64,000 bases of DNA from Bugula neritina (GCA_964035545.1 OZ037769.1:14097133-14161132); one strand, 5' to 3'. Shown: positions 1 to 16,036, counted from the stretch's first letter. The notes: generated from the letters alone by a model not told the origin. Numbers and translations: made by a program.

Positions 1-621
1 GTCAGTCAAGTTATGTGAATTAAGTTAAATCGGTTAAGTAAGTCAGTAAAGTAAGTCAGTTAAGTTAAGTCATAGCTCTCCGGCAAGAAGGCAAAACCTC
101 ACACCTGCCCCAAATGCACCGGAATTAGACTGATTTTTAAGCTCAGGTTTTAACCTGTTCCATAGCGCTGACACCCGATAACATGTACTTCTTTGACCTG
201 CAGTGGTAGAGAGAAAAGGAACGGGTGTGAATCATGCATTTCCTTATTTTTATTGCATTTCCTCATTGTCATAGTCAGCATATATATGTTTAAATATAAT
301 ATTTGGGTGGTTTTTGCTAAACAGTTTATATAGCTAGTTGCTAGATTCAACAGTGTTACAATCATTTTATATTCAAAGGAGTTGTAGCAAATAAATTAAC
401 AATGTCATGCATTACAATTCAACACCATCCTGTCACATCGCGTACCATTATAACAAATTTCATCTATATTGCATTTCTCAGAAATTGATCGTAAACTGCA
501 TTAGTAATAATTTCGTTCACAGCTAAACAGCATTAACAGCATGACGCCTAGCACAGACCACCATAGCATAAAGCGATGCAAAGCTGCATTAAGCTGGAAC
601 TGTATAGTGGTATTAGTTTTA
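1..621. other. Intergenic, AAGT-rich start
   Basis: The first 75 bases are an imperfect AAGT/GTTAAGTCA tandem tract. The rest is AT-rich, and I see no exon, RNA gene or transposon in it. The short open frame at 150-365 (- strand) lacks splice or motif support. Confidence 0.5.
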
Positions 622-629
622 TATATAAA
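622..629 (+). promoter_or_regulatory. TATA box of deaminase gene 1
   Basis: TATATAAA lies 66 bp upstream of the start codon at 696. The two paralogues have equivalent boxes 56 and 61 bp upstream of their ATGs, so this looks like a shared core promoter. Transcription would start roughly 30 bp downstream. Confidence 0.6.
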
Positions 630-695
630 CTAGACATTCTGAAAGTTTGACATCCATTTCTCAGTTCTGAAAGTTACTGAAATCATTTGCACAAC

Positions 696-3077
696 ATGGC
701 ATATCTAAGACTCTGTGTAAGTTCATTATTTTACTTTCTACTTTTAGTTTTAGGTTTGTCTGATAATGATGATATCAGCTATTTTGAAGTTTCAATTTAT
801 TTTAATTAGTAAACACCAAGGATATTTATTTTCTGCCTATGTCATACTTTTAGGTGCTAATAAAAATCGGCTTTTGCCTAAATTGCTAGTTAGAAATCAC
901 CAAACAAAACTAAAAAACGCAGTTATTTGTCATATTTTGTTTTAATTATTTGTAGCAGTCTGTACATGGATAAAATGAGTTTGGCACAATATAAACATTT
1001 ATTGAGTTTAGTCGTTTTTTGTTCAGATTTGTTTTAAACAGAATGATTTTTTTTATGTAAATTTTCTCAGACAATTAAAAATTATTGTTGTTCAATAGTA
1101 ATGTAGGATTCTTCCACATTATAAAAGACATGTTTTAAGAGCATTCAGAAAAGTATTAAGGCATGATTTTTTATTAGGTGTATTTTTGTCTTGTGTTATC
1201 TATGGCAGTAAATGTTGTTAGAACTAAATTTAGTATATACAATTAATTTATTAAAACGTTTTTTGTTTCAAAAAATAGTTATGTTTTTGTTTCAACAGTT
1301 ACTAAATAATGTTAAAATCAACACACGGTTCTCAAATGATTAAAAACATATGTTAATTATAATCAGTTTCTAAAATAAATAAAATTTAGAATACTTGTAT
1401 TTATAAGACAGTACATACTACGAAAGTGCTTGTAAGTATGTCATTTGACATTTGGCAGATGTCTTATCAAAACATTTTTTCTTATGCTGACACGTCAGCA
1501 TATTTATAAAAGTAAATGCTACAACCCACCCTACAATAATATAAAGGCAACAGGATTTTTGAGAACTGGTAACATTGAAAATTGTTTATACAGCTAATAA
1601 TACTTTCAAATCAAGAGTTTTTATTTTGAAATCTTTGAAACTGGTCAAACTATTTAAATATTCATGCAAAATGAAAATGCTAAAAATGTATGAGGTAGCT
1701 TGAAATATTTAACCACTGATGCATTTTTAGGTTGTGCTGTTGGTCACCACTACCCTTTTAAGTTATGCTAATGCAGATGCTGCCTTTGAAAAAGCTAAAG
1801 CTGACGAATTGATGAAACGGCTGGACAAAAAAACTATTTCGAAGAATCTGATGAGGCAGTTGAAAAGAATTGCTGGTGAACTGAGCTGGTATTATTCTCA
1901 ACGGCCAAACCCGGACTATGCCCAATGGGTAGTGGCAACTCCTTTGGACATACAAAAAACTGGTAACAGCGATACGGATCCGTTAATTTTGACTAAACAA
2001 GATGTGGTTACTGAACACATTTACAGCAATTACAAAAAGAAAGACCCTGAAAATGACACCAAAAATGAGGAGAGAAAAAAGTTCTGCGATAATCAGTGTC
2101 TTAATAGAATAAAAAAACTTCCAACCAAAATTAAAAAAAATAGAGCGGTAATTGCCGATAGCACCGTTATACACACTGAAATCCAAATGTTATGCAGGAA
2201 AAAGGAAGACAATATACTTAAAAACGAAGCTAATAAGAACAAAGTAATACTAATTTACTCCAAGTATATTCCGTGCTCTCAAAACCAAAATTCTCAAGGT
2301 GGAACGTTTGTGGAATGCGCAGGAGAACTGGCAAACTATGTAGTTGACAAAAAAAAAAATGCTAATGGAAACAAGTTTATTGTTTTTTACGAAACTACAC
2401 ATGAAGCAACAAATGAAAACGATGGAGTAAAAGTTTCATCAGTGCTTGGGGTTTCCCAACTTTACATGGAGATGAGTGGTATTGTAGCTTTTAAATATAC
2501 GTACACATCAACTAGTGATAGGTTAGTAAGAGACCCTTTGCATATAGACAGAGCAGACTACATCCGTAAGTATCCAAAGTTTCTTAGTCTAGGACGTCCT
2601 CTCATCAGTGATAATTACAAGGCAACTTCTATTCAGATGTTTATTGACTGTCTTGCCCGAAATAGATTTCTAGGCCCAGTGACAAAAAAAGTGGATAAAT
2701 TGGAAGTGGAATTTATAACTACTAAACACTTTCTCTCGGAGTATGTTGCCAAAGATAGAAGAGACTTAAAGAAACTGTATAAAAAAATGATAGACGTTGA
2801 AAATATAAAAGCACGTGTATATGTTACTATCACAGGCTGCTATGTTTATGCTAAGAAGATGTCTGCGGATAGCATAAAAAGTGATCTTATTGTGAGAGAC
2901 AAGGAAACTGATTACCTAAACTTTAATGGCTACTACACAGAACTGAATCAAGCAAAGACTACTAGCGACTTTACTTCAGAAACAAAAAAAAATTATTGCA
3001 CTCTTTTCCTCACAAGTCTCAAAAAGTTTTTCAAACGCCAAACTGATTTACAACCTGTATGCTCAGTTGGCAATTAA
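696..3077 (+). CDS. Secreted AID/APOBEC-like (SNAD-type) deaminase, paralogue 1
   Basis: Exons are 696-716 and 1731-3077 with a phase-0 intron (GTAAGT donor, TTTTTAG acceptor), giving 455 residues. Exon 1 encodes MAYLRLC. Exon 2 continues with a hydrophobic run ending near A-N-A, together a clean signal peptide. Deaminase-fold signatures are H155-T-E157, P188-C189 and E202-C203-A-G-E-L-A-N-Y. The last resembles the second-cysteine helix of AID/APOBEC proteins, and a strand-like FIVFYET follows. Between the two metal-type cysteines there are 13 residues instead of the usual two to four. Outside the active site a C-x3-C pair and four further cysteines are shared with both paralogues, which fits disulfides in a secreted protein. 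Known for the family: metazoan secreted novel AID/APOBEC-like deaminases are proposed to act on extracellular or pathogen nucleic acid. The assignment rests on motifs read by eye; catalysis and substrate are inferred. Confidence 0.72.
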
Positions 3078-3171
3078 GTTATTACAAAACAGTATGAATA
3101 ATTTGATTTTCTCTATTCATATAAACAATAATATGGCTAATACAAACTGCAATCACCATAAAAACTGTTTT

Positions 3172-3193
3172 AATAAAGATGATTAACAATAAA
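3172..3193 (+). terminator. Polyadenylation signals of deaminase gene 1
   Basis: Two AATAAA hexamers at 3172-3177 and 3188-3193 lie about 95-115 bp after the stop codon at 3077. They are the likely 3' end signals. Confidence 0.5.
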
Positions 3194-6210
<3,017 letters not shown>

Positions 6211-6218
6211 TATATAAG
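6211..6218 (+). promoter_or_regulatory. TATA box of deaminase gene 2
   Basis: TATATAAG lies 61 bp upstream of the ATG at 6280, matching the arrangement in the other two paralogues. Confidence 0.6.
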
Positions 6219-6279
6219 GGAAGAGCATTTCTGAAGGCTGTTGTATCTTTTGAAGGAAATCTACAAGACAGCAGCTCTC

Positions 6280-8452
6280 ATGATGCCATCAATAAAGCTT
6301 ATTGTAAGTATATAGTGAGGCTATCTTAAAACATAAACAGTATTACAAATTTATAAGTTATAACCTCATTTTATTTTAATTGATTATAATAAACACTGTC
6401 AATGTGGTTAGTACAGTAATTTGACATCAAAATATTTTTTCTAATTTAATTTTGTATGTATATATTACTATAATTCAATGCTACTTATAATACATTTAAT
6501 AAATAAGTCAATATGTTCTATATACCTTTTGCGGTTATTTAGTAGAAGTATATTAAATTCTTTTCCTTATTATATAATTGTGAGATAATTATAAACCAAA
6601 ATTAAAAATAATTGAAGTTATAGTATTAAATTTCAAATCAAATTATTTTTCATGTTTATTGTTGTTCATTTATAAGATATATAAAGTGTTTGCTATAGTG
6701 CTAATTTTATTTAACATAAAGATTTTAATACTTTACCATGCTGTGCAGTTGCCGTTAATGAGCTTTTAGTAATATTTCAGTTTTATGTATGATGAACTTG
6801 TTATGACATTTAAAAAAAATTCAAACTGCATAAATAATACCCAAATTAATTGTTTGACATCAAATAATTAGCAGCAATAACCATCTTGCTAATGAAACAA
6901 AACATATTGTCTTATTTGCAAGTTGTTGTTGGAAAGTAAATTGATTGTTTATTTGCAGCTAAAAAGAAAGTGTATTACTGTGGTCTACCAAGTTGCAATT
7001 GCTTTATAGAAAGTTAAAATATTTTAGTGAAATGACGGAGTAAAGTTTTTTTTAGAGTAACTTTATTTGTATATGTATTTATAATTTTAACGCTGCTCTT
7101 CCACCTTTTGTCTTTAGGTTGTTTTGGTGCTTTTAAACACAATTTGGAGAAGTTGCACTGCAGATGACGATCAACAAAAAAAATTAACTAGAAAATTGAT
7201 GAAAGAACTTGATAAAGATCATGAAAACATAGATACTGATATAATGCAAAAACTGAAAAGAATTGCATCAGAATTATTTGCTTATTCCAATCATTATCGA
7301 AAAAAGTCATTTAACACGAAAAATGGTAAAAAGATTAACCAGTGGGTAGTGGCGACCCCCTTAAAAATTACAAAAACACAAGAAGGCAAGTTTATTTTGG
7401 AAAAAGAAGTTGTAGATGAGAAAAATGACATCTACTCTAACATTTTTTATAACAAAAATATTGGAAATGCTAAGTGTGATTCCACGTGCATCAATAAGCT
7501 AAATACCCTCCCAACAAGAATAAAACCAGAAATCGGAAATGGAAATTCTATACATACTGAAATACAGATGATGTACAAACACACTAAATCTATTTTGAAA
7601 GAAAAAAAATATAAAAATAGAATAATATTGGTTTACTCTACATACATTCCTTGCTCTCAGAATCAGTTTCACAATGGTGGTGTTTTTCTAGAATGCGCAG
7701 GAGAAATGGCAAATTTTGTTGTAGATAAAACTGTAAATGAAGGGAACAATCGATTTATTGTTTTTTATGAAACTGTACATAAGAAGAAGAACACAGTAAT
7801 TGAGGTATCGCAGCTCTACATGGAACTGAGTGGGATAATAGCTCTAAAGTACAACCCAAACACCGGTGACTTACGGAGAGATAAAAGACTTTTGCCAGAA
7901 TTCACAGACCACTTGAGAGATCAGCCAATGTTTCTAAGACTAAGCCGCCCTCTGTTGAATAGTACTTACCAAGCGACTGGTACTCAACTGTTTGTTGACT
8001 GTTTGGCTCGTAATAGTGTTAAAAATCATCCGCCAGAAAAAAACGTGCAATTCACAGTTGCAAAGTACCAACTCTACCACGATTTTTCTATGGGCACGAA
8101 CAAAATTGTAGATGAAAATGAAATGGACAAAGCTTTAATAGCAGCTTTGAAGAATACAGATCAATCCAAAACGCAAAAGGCTTATGCTTTAAGTTGTGGT
8201 GTGTTTGCTAAAGCTATGTTTAAAGACAAAATTAAACATGATTCGATTATAGTTGAAAAGCAGACGACTGACTATTTTTCATTTGACTCTATAAATATTG
8301 CTGCATTGACGCCTAATGAACAAATTCAAGAAAATAAATTTACTTTTAACACAAAAGATGAAATGAAAGCATGCGTTATTTCTCTTCGTAGAGCTAGAAA
8401 CCGTTTCGGATTTGACAAAACAGATCAGCTAAGTTGTAAACTTAAATCTTAA
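6280..8452 (+). CDS. Secreted AID/APOBEC-like (SNAD-type) deaminase, paralogue 2
   Basis: Exons are 6280-6303 and 7118-8452, phase-0 intron (GTAAGT donor, CTTTAG acceptor), 452 residues. Exon 1 encodes MMPSIKLI, and a second ATG at 6283 could also start. The hydrophobic stretch VVLVLLN completes the signal peptide. Motifs are H154-T-E156, P186-C187 and E200-C201-A-G-E-M-A-N-F, again with 13 residues between the cysteines. QWVVATPL, a C-x3-C pair, V-D-C-L-A-R-N and the three C-terminal cysteines align without difficulty with paralogues 1 and 3. It is tandem and same-strand with paralogue 1, about 3.2 kb downstream, consistent with local duplication. The intron is 814 bp against 1014 bp in paralogue 1 and shows no obvious similarity to it, so the duplication is not recent. 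Confidence 0.72.
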
Positions 8453-8505
8453 TTTTTTTTATTTTAATTGGATAAACCAACTGATTGTTTTTACCTGGTA
8501 TAATT

Positions 8506-8507
<2 letters not shown>

Positions 8508-8569
<62 letters not shown>
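8508..8569. repeat. (AT)n microsatellite
   Basis: Uninterrupted AT dinucleotides within the 3' flank of deaminase gene 2, before its likely polyadenylation signal. Confidence 0.95.
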
Positions 8570-8571
<2 letters not shown>

Positions 8572-8612
8572 AATATTACGTAAAATTACAAAATATGTCT
8601 CTTTTGTGCGCA

Positions 8613-8618
8613 AATAAA
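8613..8618 (+). terminator. Polyadenylation signal of deaminase gene 2
   Basis: AATAAA 160 bp after the stop codon at 8452. It is the nearest good signal. Confidence 0.4.
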
Positions 8619-8689
8619 CGTAAAATACTAAAAATAATTTTGATATGTAATAATTATTGTTTGTTTTCCTTTAAACTGATCTTTTTGGA

Positions 8690-9490
8690 TTTTGAAAAGC
8701 TATTGTTGCTTTTTCTAACTTGTTTCTATATTTCAATTTTTTTCAAAATAATTATTAAAATGTATGCTGGTTTTGAGGAGTTTAATTGCTATATATAATA
8801 CCTTTAACAGATAACTGTGTGCTATATGCACAATTTATTATGTCATCTATAGTTATTAAAACTTTTTTGCTACTGCATGTTGACAACTTTTATAGAAACT
8901 TATTATAGAGCCTATATATAGCAAAAATTATTATTAGAAATTTTCTTTGTTTTATAACACTCATAAGTTCATTTCAAATGACATTGTTATATATGCTAAG
9001 GTATCTAGAATTTTTTCAATAAGTTTATATGATCTTGAAAATAGCAGCAAAATTTTGACCTATATGTATTAGCAACAAAGATTTATTCTATAATGTAAGT
9101 CTCCTCAGTATATAGAGAAATATCAATGTTTTGTTCTTCTTGCAACAAATTTGTTGATTTTCCTAACTTGTTTTTATGTTTCAAATATTTTCAAAGTATT
9201 AAAAAATTATGCTGGTTTTGATGAACTTGGTATATAATCATCTTTTATAACGCAATTATGTGCTACATGTGTAATATGTAATGGAGTTTTGTTATTAAAA
9301 CTTGGTTTCTGAATACTGGTGACTGTGGTATTGTTGTAAATAAATGTTTCAGGAAACCTAGCAAAAATTATTGTTATTATTTTCTTTATTTCTACGCACT
9401 CACGCAAATATTTCAAATGAGCTCATTGTACTAAAGCTCCTAGGACTTTTGGTAATAAGTTTATAGAAAATATAAGCAGTAATTGTTTAT
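8690..9490. repeat. Degenerate tandem duplication, two units of about 360 bp
   Basis: Sequence at about 8690-9050 and again at about 9125-9490 shares an ordered set of blocks: CTAACTTGTTT, TATGCTGGTTTTGA, GTTATTAAAACTT, AGCAAAAATTATT, ATTTCAAATGA and AATAAGTTTATA. The units have diverged with indels. No coding content is evident. It looks like an old noncoding duplication. Confidence 0.6.
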
Positions 9491-12190
9491 CCTAATAATT
9501 ATATCATTAACAATCATTCATTCTATAATTCCAGTAAAGATAAATTATTATTTTGATGTATGCAGAAACTTCAAAGTTCAAGTCATTCATACAATAGCAA
9601 CGTTTTCAAATGACTTGAAATAAAAAATTATCGTTTGATAGCTTCAAAGTCATACAATTATAAGCATGATAATGCTGACGTAATTGTTGGTTGCGAAATG
9701 TTTCATCAAAAGACGTAAAATTTAAAAATAATCAACAAATAGATGTGAAGCTAATTAGCTAAGTACTATTTAGTGAGTTCATGTTTTGAGTTTCAGTTTT
9801 GCAATTTTGTTCCAATCAATCAGGCAACATGTTAGTTCAGATGATGAATAAAATATCAAAATAAAATAATTTATAACCCGGGCCGGGCAGCAAAACATTT
9901 GTCAAGTGCCATTGATCACTAGAGTTATGCCCTCACTGGTAACTCCTGCGTTCAATTTTGCACTAGTAATTTGGTTCAATTACTGCATGAGTGCTCAAAC
10001 CAGTGTTACGTGACACAGTTATGTATTCAAGTTAAATTTTTTTTGTTTTTAGAATTTATACTGCTGTTTTAAAAAACAATTGATTAATATCAAAATATAT
10101 GTTAGCAGCTTATGCGCAATGCAATCAAAAATTTTCTCTTGATCATTGCTATATAATATAGGAATCACCTTTTTTAGCTACTGAATTTAGCAAATACTAT
10201 TCTGTTTTGTGTAAACTTTAAAGATGAATATACTTCGACACAAATTTGGTTGTGTTCATTTTGTAAGCCAATACAATATTATGTCAATAATGCCTTAATG
10301 ATCTTTTGAATTACAAAAAACATTTAAATTATTTAGCATTATATCTGAGTCACAAATTAAACTGCTATCTTATAGTTTTTGAAACTGATGCTCTGTTGAA
10401 GCAAAAGAAAATTGCTGACTTCTTAATGAGGGCTATTGCTCTAGCATAATACGCCAACTTTATATAACAGTACAGCAAAAATGGGTAGCTAGTTTTATTT
10501 TCTAGACTGACAACTCCATATTCCCACATAACTTTGCTCTGTCCTGTGCAAAAAATATAATATTATACTAAGTACACAGGGAGTTGTTCGTCCACAAGAC
10601 AACACTAGCTATATCAGCTTTGCCTATTATGGCCTGCACTGTTATAAATTAGTTTCACCATAACAATTTAATTTCATAAAAATAAAAATGAAATATTATA
10701 AAATTGTATCATTATATAAAATGCACAACAGTTACCAGGGCTTCCAATTAAATATAGATTCTTTTGGGAGTTAAACTATTATATTCTAGTATAAAAAATT
10801 AAATATCTATATATACTCCACAAAGCAGTAATTAGGAAATGATTGAGTAGTGAAGCCTCTAAGCTCTGTAAATGGTTTCAGAATGTTTTGTTATTACAAA
10901 CTTTTTTGCAATGTTAATTCCTAAACAAATAAAATAGAAATTCAAATTCTAATATATACTCCCCACAATATATACTATATTGAATAGGCTAGAACCTTAA
11001 AAAATTTGCACCTCGTCAACTAAGCATTATTTAGCAGAGTGCTATATTGAAATATGGGAGTTAGAGCTGCTAAAAATATCGTAGTACATTTTTAGTTGCC
11101 ATGGTTGAATAATGCAAATAGCAAGCTTTGTGTTGCTTAAATAATTGGTATAATCTCATGCACAACTTAAAATTTTAAATAACTATATCGGAGCCTATTT
11201 ATTTGATCATATAAAATACTTCTTACCTTTCTCCAACATATCCTGATCGGACAACTATAATATGAATCATTTATGAAACATATATGTAAGCTATACAACA
11301 TTCTCTCTTTTATCTTAGCCTCTTAATATTATTTTGAGATTTATTCAAATAGTATAAAATGTCATCAATTTGTAAATCATTGACGTTATTTGCCACAATT
11401 TAATGATCTAAAATATGTCATTATATTTGAATGCTAGAAGGCTCTCAGCTGTTGAAGGAGTGTCTATTATGTAAAACAAAATCCTTAGTACGTTTGTTGC
11501 AAAATTGTGAATATCTTCAGTATAGCTATACTTATATTTTGCTAATATTCATTGTAAACCTTATTTAGGTCCAGCTTTCTTTTGTTATAAGTATATACTA
11601 AACAGTACTATAGACAACTGAAAGGCTTAGAGTCATGTTTTAGACGCTTTAAGTTACTATTAAGTCTGAATCATACTTGAATTTTATATAATAAATGATT
11701 AGTAGCCTTGACCTATAAATAATTACAAGAGATGCCATACCATATAGTATTATAAAAAAAAACCAACTCCGTTTGATTAAACATGTGACACTAAGCAAAC
11801 AGTTAGCACCAAATGTCTTATTTTAATTAATTAGGCCTAATCATTGCAGCATTTCTTCACAATTCCAACAGCAAAAACAAGAAAAATGTCTTTTAGTTTT
11901 TTTTTTCATGCTATAACACGCCAGTAAAATGTTTTAAAAATAAGTTTTTACATAGCGTTTGGCATTGATTGTGTATATTTGTTCGTTGTACGCTAGCATT
12001 TGCTTTTTGGAAAAAGTGTTTTATTGCATCGCTGGAATTTTAAATAAGCAGCTTTCATATCTGAACAAGTGTTGAATTGAAGAGAGCAATACTTATATTT
12101 ATACAGCTTGGGCTGCGTCTAGGGAATATGGAATATAAGGTTTCTATAGTAATAAATATCAGTATAAATTATAGTATTCAGACTGCTCAC
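9491..12190. other. Intergenic between convergent deaminase genes 2 and 3
   Basis: AT-rich DNA in which I find no exon, structured RNA or transposon. A faint tRNA-like patch near 9880-9975 is too degenerate to call. Confidence 0.45.
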
Positions 12191-12194
12191 AATA

Positions 12195-12200
12195 TTTATT
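12195..12200 (-). terminator. Possible polyadenylation signal of deaminase gene 3
   Basis: AATAAA on the - strand, 288 bp beyond the stop codon. A weaker TATAAA variant occurs near 12422, so the true site is uncertain. Confidence 0.3.
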
Positions 12201-12487
12201 ATTCAACTTATCAAAATTGAATGCTACATTAAATACACCAATTAAAAGGAGACACATAAATTAGACAAACAACTTCTAATGGGCTAGATAATTGCATGGT
12301 AGCAATTAAAATTCAATATTTTCAAATAGTGCTTAGAATTTTGTATAATAGAGAAAGATAAAACTTTTTAGTTCATAGAAATTGACGCAAAATATTTTCA
12401 ATTGGAAGGAAAATTATTGCTTTCTATAAAATCAAGTTTGCAAAAAGGGATTAAAAACAACTTTTGATAAAACATGATATTAGTGAT

Positions 12488-15400
12488 TTATGAAACTAGG
12501 CCACAAACTTCTTGTTTTTCTCGTGGAACCTGGAAGTGTGCTATGAATTCGGGAAGGAAAGCCCTACAGGATTCTTGTTTTGTAATACGATCAAATTTCA
12601 CCCTCTCCATCTCCCTGTTTGATTTCGGAGAACCATTAAACGAAAGAAACGCTGTGGTTTTCTTTTCCACCGCAATTGCATTTGTTTTTTGGTTCCCATA
12701 CATTATTTGGGCATATCTATAGCAGCCTAATACTTTAGATCTTTGTTTTCTTGTCATGTCATTAACTCGATAAGCTGCTTTGTGAAGAGTTTTCAAATTA
12801 TCGGAATCCATTGAAAAAGCTTTATAAAGTTGACATTTTGCTGCAATAAACTGCACTTCTTGTGTTGTCATTGAATCTGATCTGGCTGTTATAAAATTGT
12901 TACGTGCAATACAATCAACATACAGTTGGGTAGAAGTAGTTTTATACGCATCACTCAACAGGGGGCGCCCTAGTCTAATGAACTTTGGAAAATTTCGAAA
13001 ATAAGTTGCAAACGTAGGAAATATTCTGGCAATCCGCTTTAATTTGTTGGTGCCTGGAGTGTATTTAAGGGCTATAATACCACTCATTTCCATGTAGAGC
13101 TTTGCTACTGGTGAAATTGTCTGCTCATGAATTTCTTCATAAAACACAATAAACCGAATTCTTCTCGGGTTGTTATTGACGATGAAGTTAGCCATCTCCC
13201 CAGCACATTCTAAAAACACTCCACCTTCTGCCCCTTGATTTTGTGCGCAGGGAATGTATTTAGAGTAGACTAAAATTATTTTATCTTCGTTTTCTTGTTT
13301 GGTAAGAATATTGTTACCCTGTCGGTGCATCATTTGTATTTCAGTGTGTATCACATGGTCACCACGCAATTCAAAAAAGTTTTTAATTTTGGTTGGAAGA
13401 GCTTCAATATTTTGCAAGCATTCTCTGTTGCACACACCTCTTCCTCTTTGACTATTCGCTGCAAAGTTACTGTAGATCTGATCTCCACTTACAGGCTCTT
13501 TTGTTAAAACCAGAGGTTCAGCAGCCCCTTCTCTTGCTTTCTCAATTTGCAGAGGAGTGGCCACAACCCATTGTACGTAGCCTTTGTCTGGACGAGCATC
13601 ATAGAATTCTCGCAGTTCACCAGCAATTCTCGCTAACTGTGTCCTTAGTGTGTCCCGAATATCAGAATCTTTTTTCTTACCGAGTTCTGTCATCAACAAA
13701 TCCGCCTTCTGCTTTTCTTCTTCAGTTGCCTGAGCATGTTTCACAAGAGCAAGAGTGGATATTAGAGCCAAAGATATCTAAAAATACGTAACAATTTTGC
13801 AAATGTGACTGTATGATTATAACTTCCAATGTCACAGCAAAAATCGTAAAGTTTTTTAAGTTTCTTATATTCCCTGATATAATTCACACAGCAACTTGAA
13901 AAGACAAATGCAACTATATATGTATAGCTGCAGTGTCGAGTGTTTAAAAGGAGCAATATTCGTCAACGAATCTAAAAGTTTTGTTTGCGTTTATTAATGT
14001 GATTCAAAGATTTGTATTCAAAATAACACCAGATGCGTCTATAATAATGGCTTAAGACTAAAAGAAAAGAATAGCATCTTTATTTTTTATCAAAGCAGCC
14101 GTGATTTAGGGGTTAGAGGTTTTGCCTAGTAAGCACGAGGTCATAGGTTCTATAACCCCGACAAAGGCCATATTGGTGATTTTGGGAAGAGCATCCAGTC
14201 ATAACTGCTCTTGTGCCCCGTTTGAACAAGCCCTTAGCCTGATTTAACAAAAACCCCTTTTATTCAAGGGTTTTTTACAGGGAGAACTACTGTAAACTTG
14301 CGTAAGTTTTTTTTAAATTTTCTATCAAAATATTATTTGCTATTGACAAAGTTAAAATTCAATATTATAAATGACTTCATATATATAGGGCAAACTTCCT
14401 AATATAGTTATTGGGCAGATGTTGGCAACTAAATGCTGTTGCTTATAAGTAATGTGACTAACTTGTTGTAACCCAAATAACTTTCTTAATTTATTTTAAT
14501 GCGCAAATTATGTATACCCATATGCACTCGATTTACATTATTTTTTTAAATCAATAATTTTTATTTTCTATCCGCTTGTTTACTTTTATTTCAAAAATAA
14601 AACATCAAACTTGTGTAAATACAACCTTTGTTTTTAAACAATTATTTTACTATAAATACTATTTTGTTTTTCATATCTTTCTACTATATATATTCGAAAT
14701 AACTAATAAATTATTAGTAAGCTGGAATTTGCAGTATTTTTTCCTCAAGCAAATCCTGTATACAACTAGTTTTCAATGTTTTCAACTGTTACAAATTAGT
14801 CTCAAATTTGATTTCTTATAAGAAAATATATTTGAGGTAGGTGCAGTAAAGGAAAAGCTGATAAAATGCAACAAAAGAAATTATGTTTTCATACTTATGT
14901 GAAGAAATCAAAATTCATTAAAAAAAATTAGGAAACTCAAGTTATTGAAAGTTGATTTTTTACTGCAGTTGAATATATTTACTTTGAAATGAATTAAGTT
15001 CTTGTATTGAATTTTTTCTGCAGATTTCAAAATAACCAACTGTCATGAAGTCAAGCATGAGCCTCAGAAGCCAATAACATATTTAATAGTAAATAAAACA
15101 TTCAACTAAAAATCGCATGTGCCTCAAACTCTATGGGCGATTGAAATATTTTTTTATTTAAATAATTTATCTGTTTTCAAGAGAGATTTTTGTCTGTAAA
15201 TTAAAATACTTTAAATACACCATGCATGCATATTTAACTACTGCTTGAGGAACTTCATCAATAACTATTTTGTTACAATATTGAAATTAAGTTTCACATC
15301 ACTGCTGTATATTATAGTAAGCATAATTTAGTGCCTGTTATTTAAGATTTTGTTTAACATTCACAAAACTTTGAAAAAAATAACTGAACTCCTTAACTCA

Positions 15401-16036
15401 TCAAAGTATGTATCAGTAATACTCATGAAGTCATTTAATTATATACTTAATGTACGAATTGTGTTGATTATGCAGTCAATTATGCAAATCTATTAATTGA
15501 TCATGCATTTCCTATATAACATCTATGAAACAGGTATTAAAATATATACCAAGTATGGTTCTATTATTAACTTCGAAATTAAGACCATTCAGGATAAAAA
15601 CAAAGCAATTAGATTAAGTTTCTCAGCTTCTAATTCTAATCAATGCCAGAAAGTTTTCAAGTATTTGTATTTTAGCAAACAATAATAGTATCATAGCAAT
15701 AGAACTAGAAAAATATTTAAAAACCTGATAGGTCAAAAATAATATTTTGTTTCTATAATGATTTATTATGCCATAATTATTTTCCCTACCTGATCAGGAA
15801 ATGGCGGTGAAAGTTTATTATAATTATTATATATTTTCTATATAATAATCTATAGGGTTCATATAATCAAAACCCCTATTGGCTTATCTAATTTGCATGC
15901 AGGAAATTTAACTATTCTATCATTTATCAGATGTTTTTCTCCAACTATATAATATATTTAATTAATTGAGCAATCACTACTGTATATGAGAAAAATAATA
16001 ATTAGTTATACTTACAGAAAAAGTAGATAACTTCAT
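12488..16036 (-). CDS. Secreted AID/APOBEC-like (SNAD-type) deaminase, paralogue 3
   Basis: Exons on the - strand are 16036-16016 and 13777-12488, phase-0 intron (GTAAG donor, TTTTTAG acceptor), 436 residues. Exon 1 encodes MKLSTFS; exon 2 opens with ISLALISTLALV and ends the signal peptide near A-Q-A, about residue 24. Motifs are H151-T-E153, P183-C184 and E197-C198-A-G-E-M-A-N-F, with the same 13-residue spacing. The C-x3-C pair and the four later cysteines are conserved. It has the same two-exon layout and split point as paralogues 1 and 2 but lies inverted, convergent with paralogue 2. The 2.2 kb intron contains a SINE. Codon use is visibly less A-rich than in paralogue 2. Catalytic activity and substrate are inferred from fold motifs only. 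Confidence 0.72.
14094..14305 (+). mobile_element. tRNA-derived SINE, copy 1
   Basis: It lies in the intron of deaminase gene 3, antisense to the gene. It has an A-box-like TTAGGGGTTAGAG, a degraded B box, then the body motif GGAAGAGCATCCAGTCA and a tail ending in TGTAAACTTGCG. It aligns along its length with the copies at 23377-23584 and 32110-32310. Confidence 0.75.

Noticed and set aside
9880-9975. Possible tRNA or SINE
   Set aside because: The A-box-like and B-box-like matches are too poor, and no SINE body follows.
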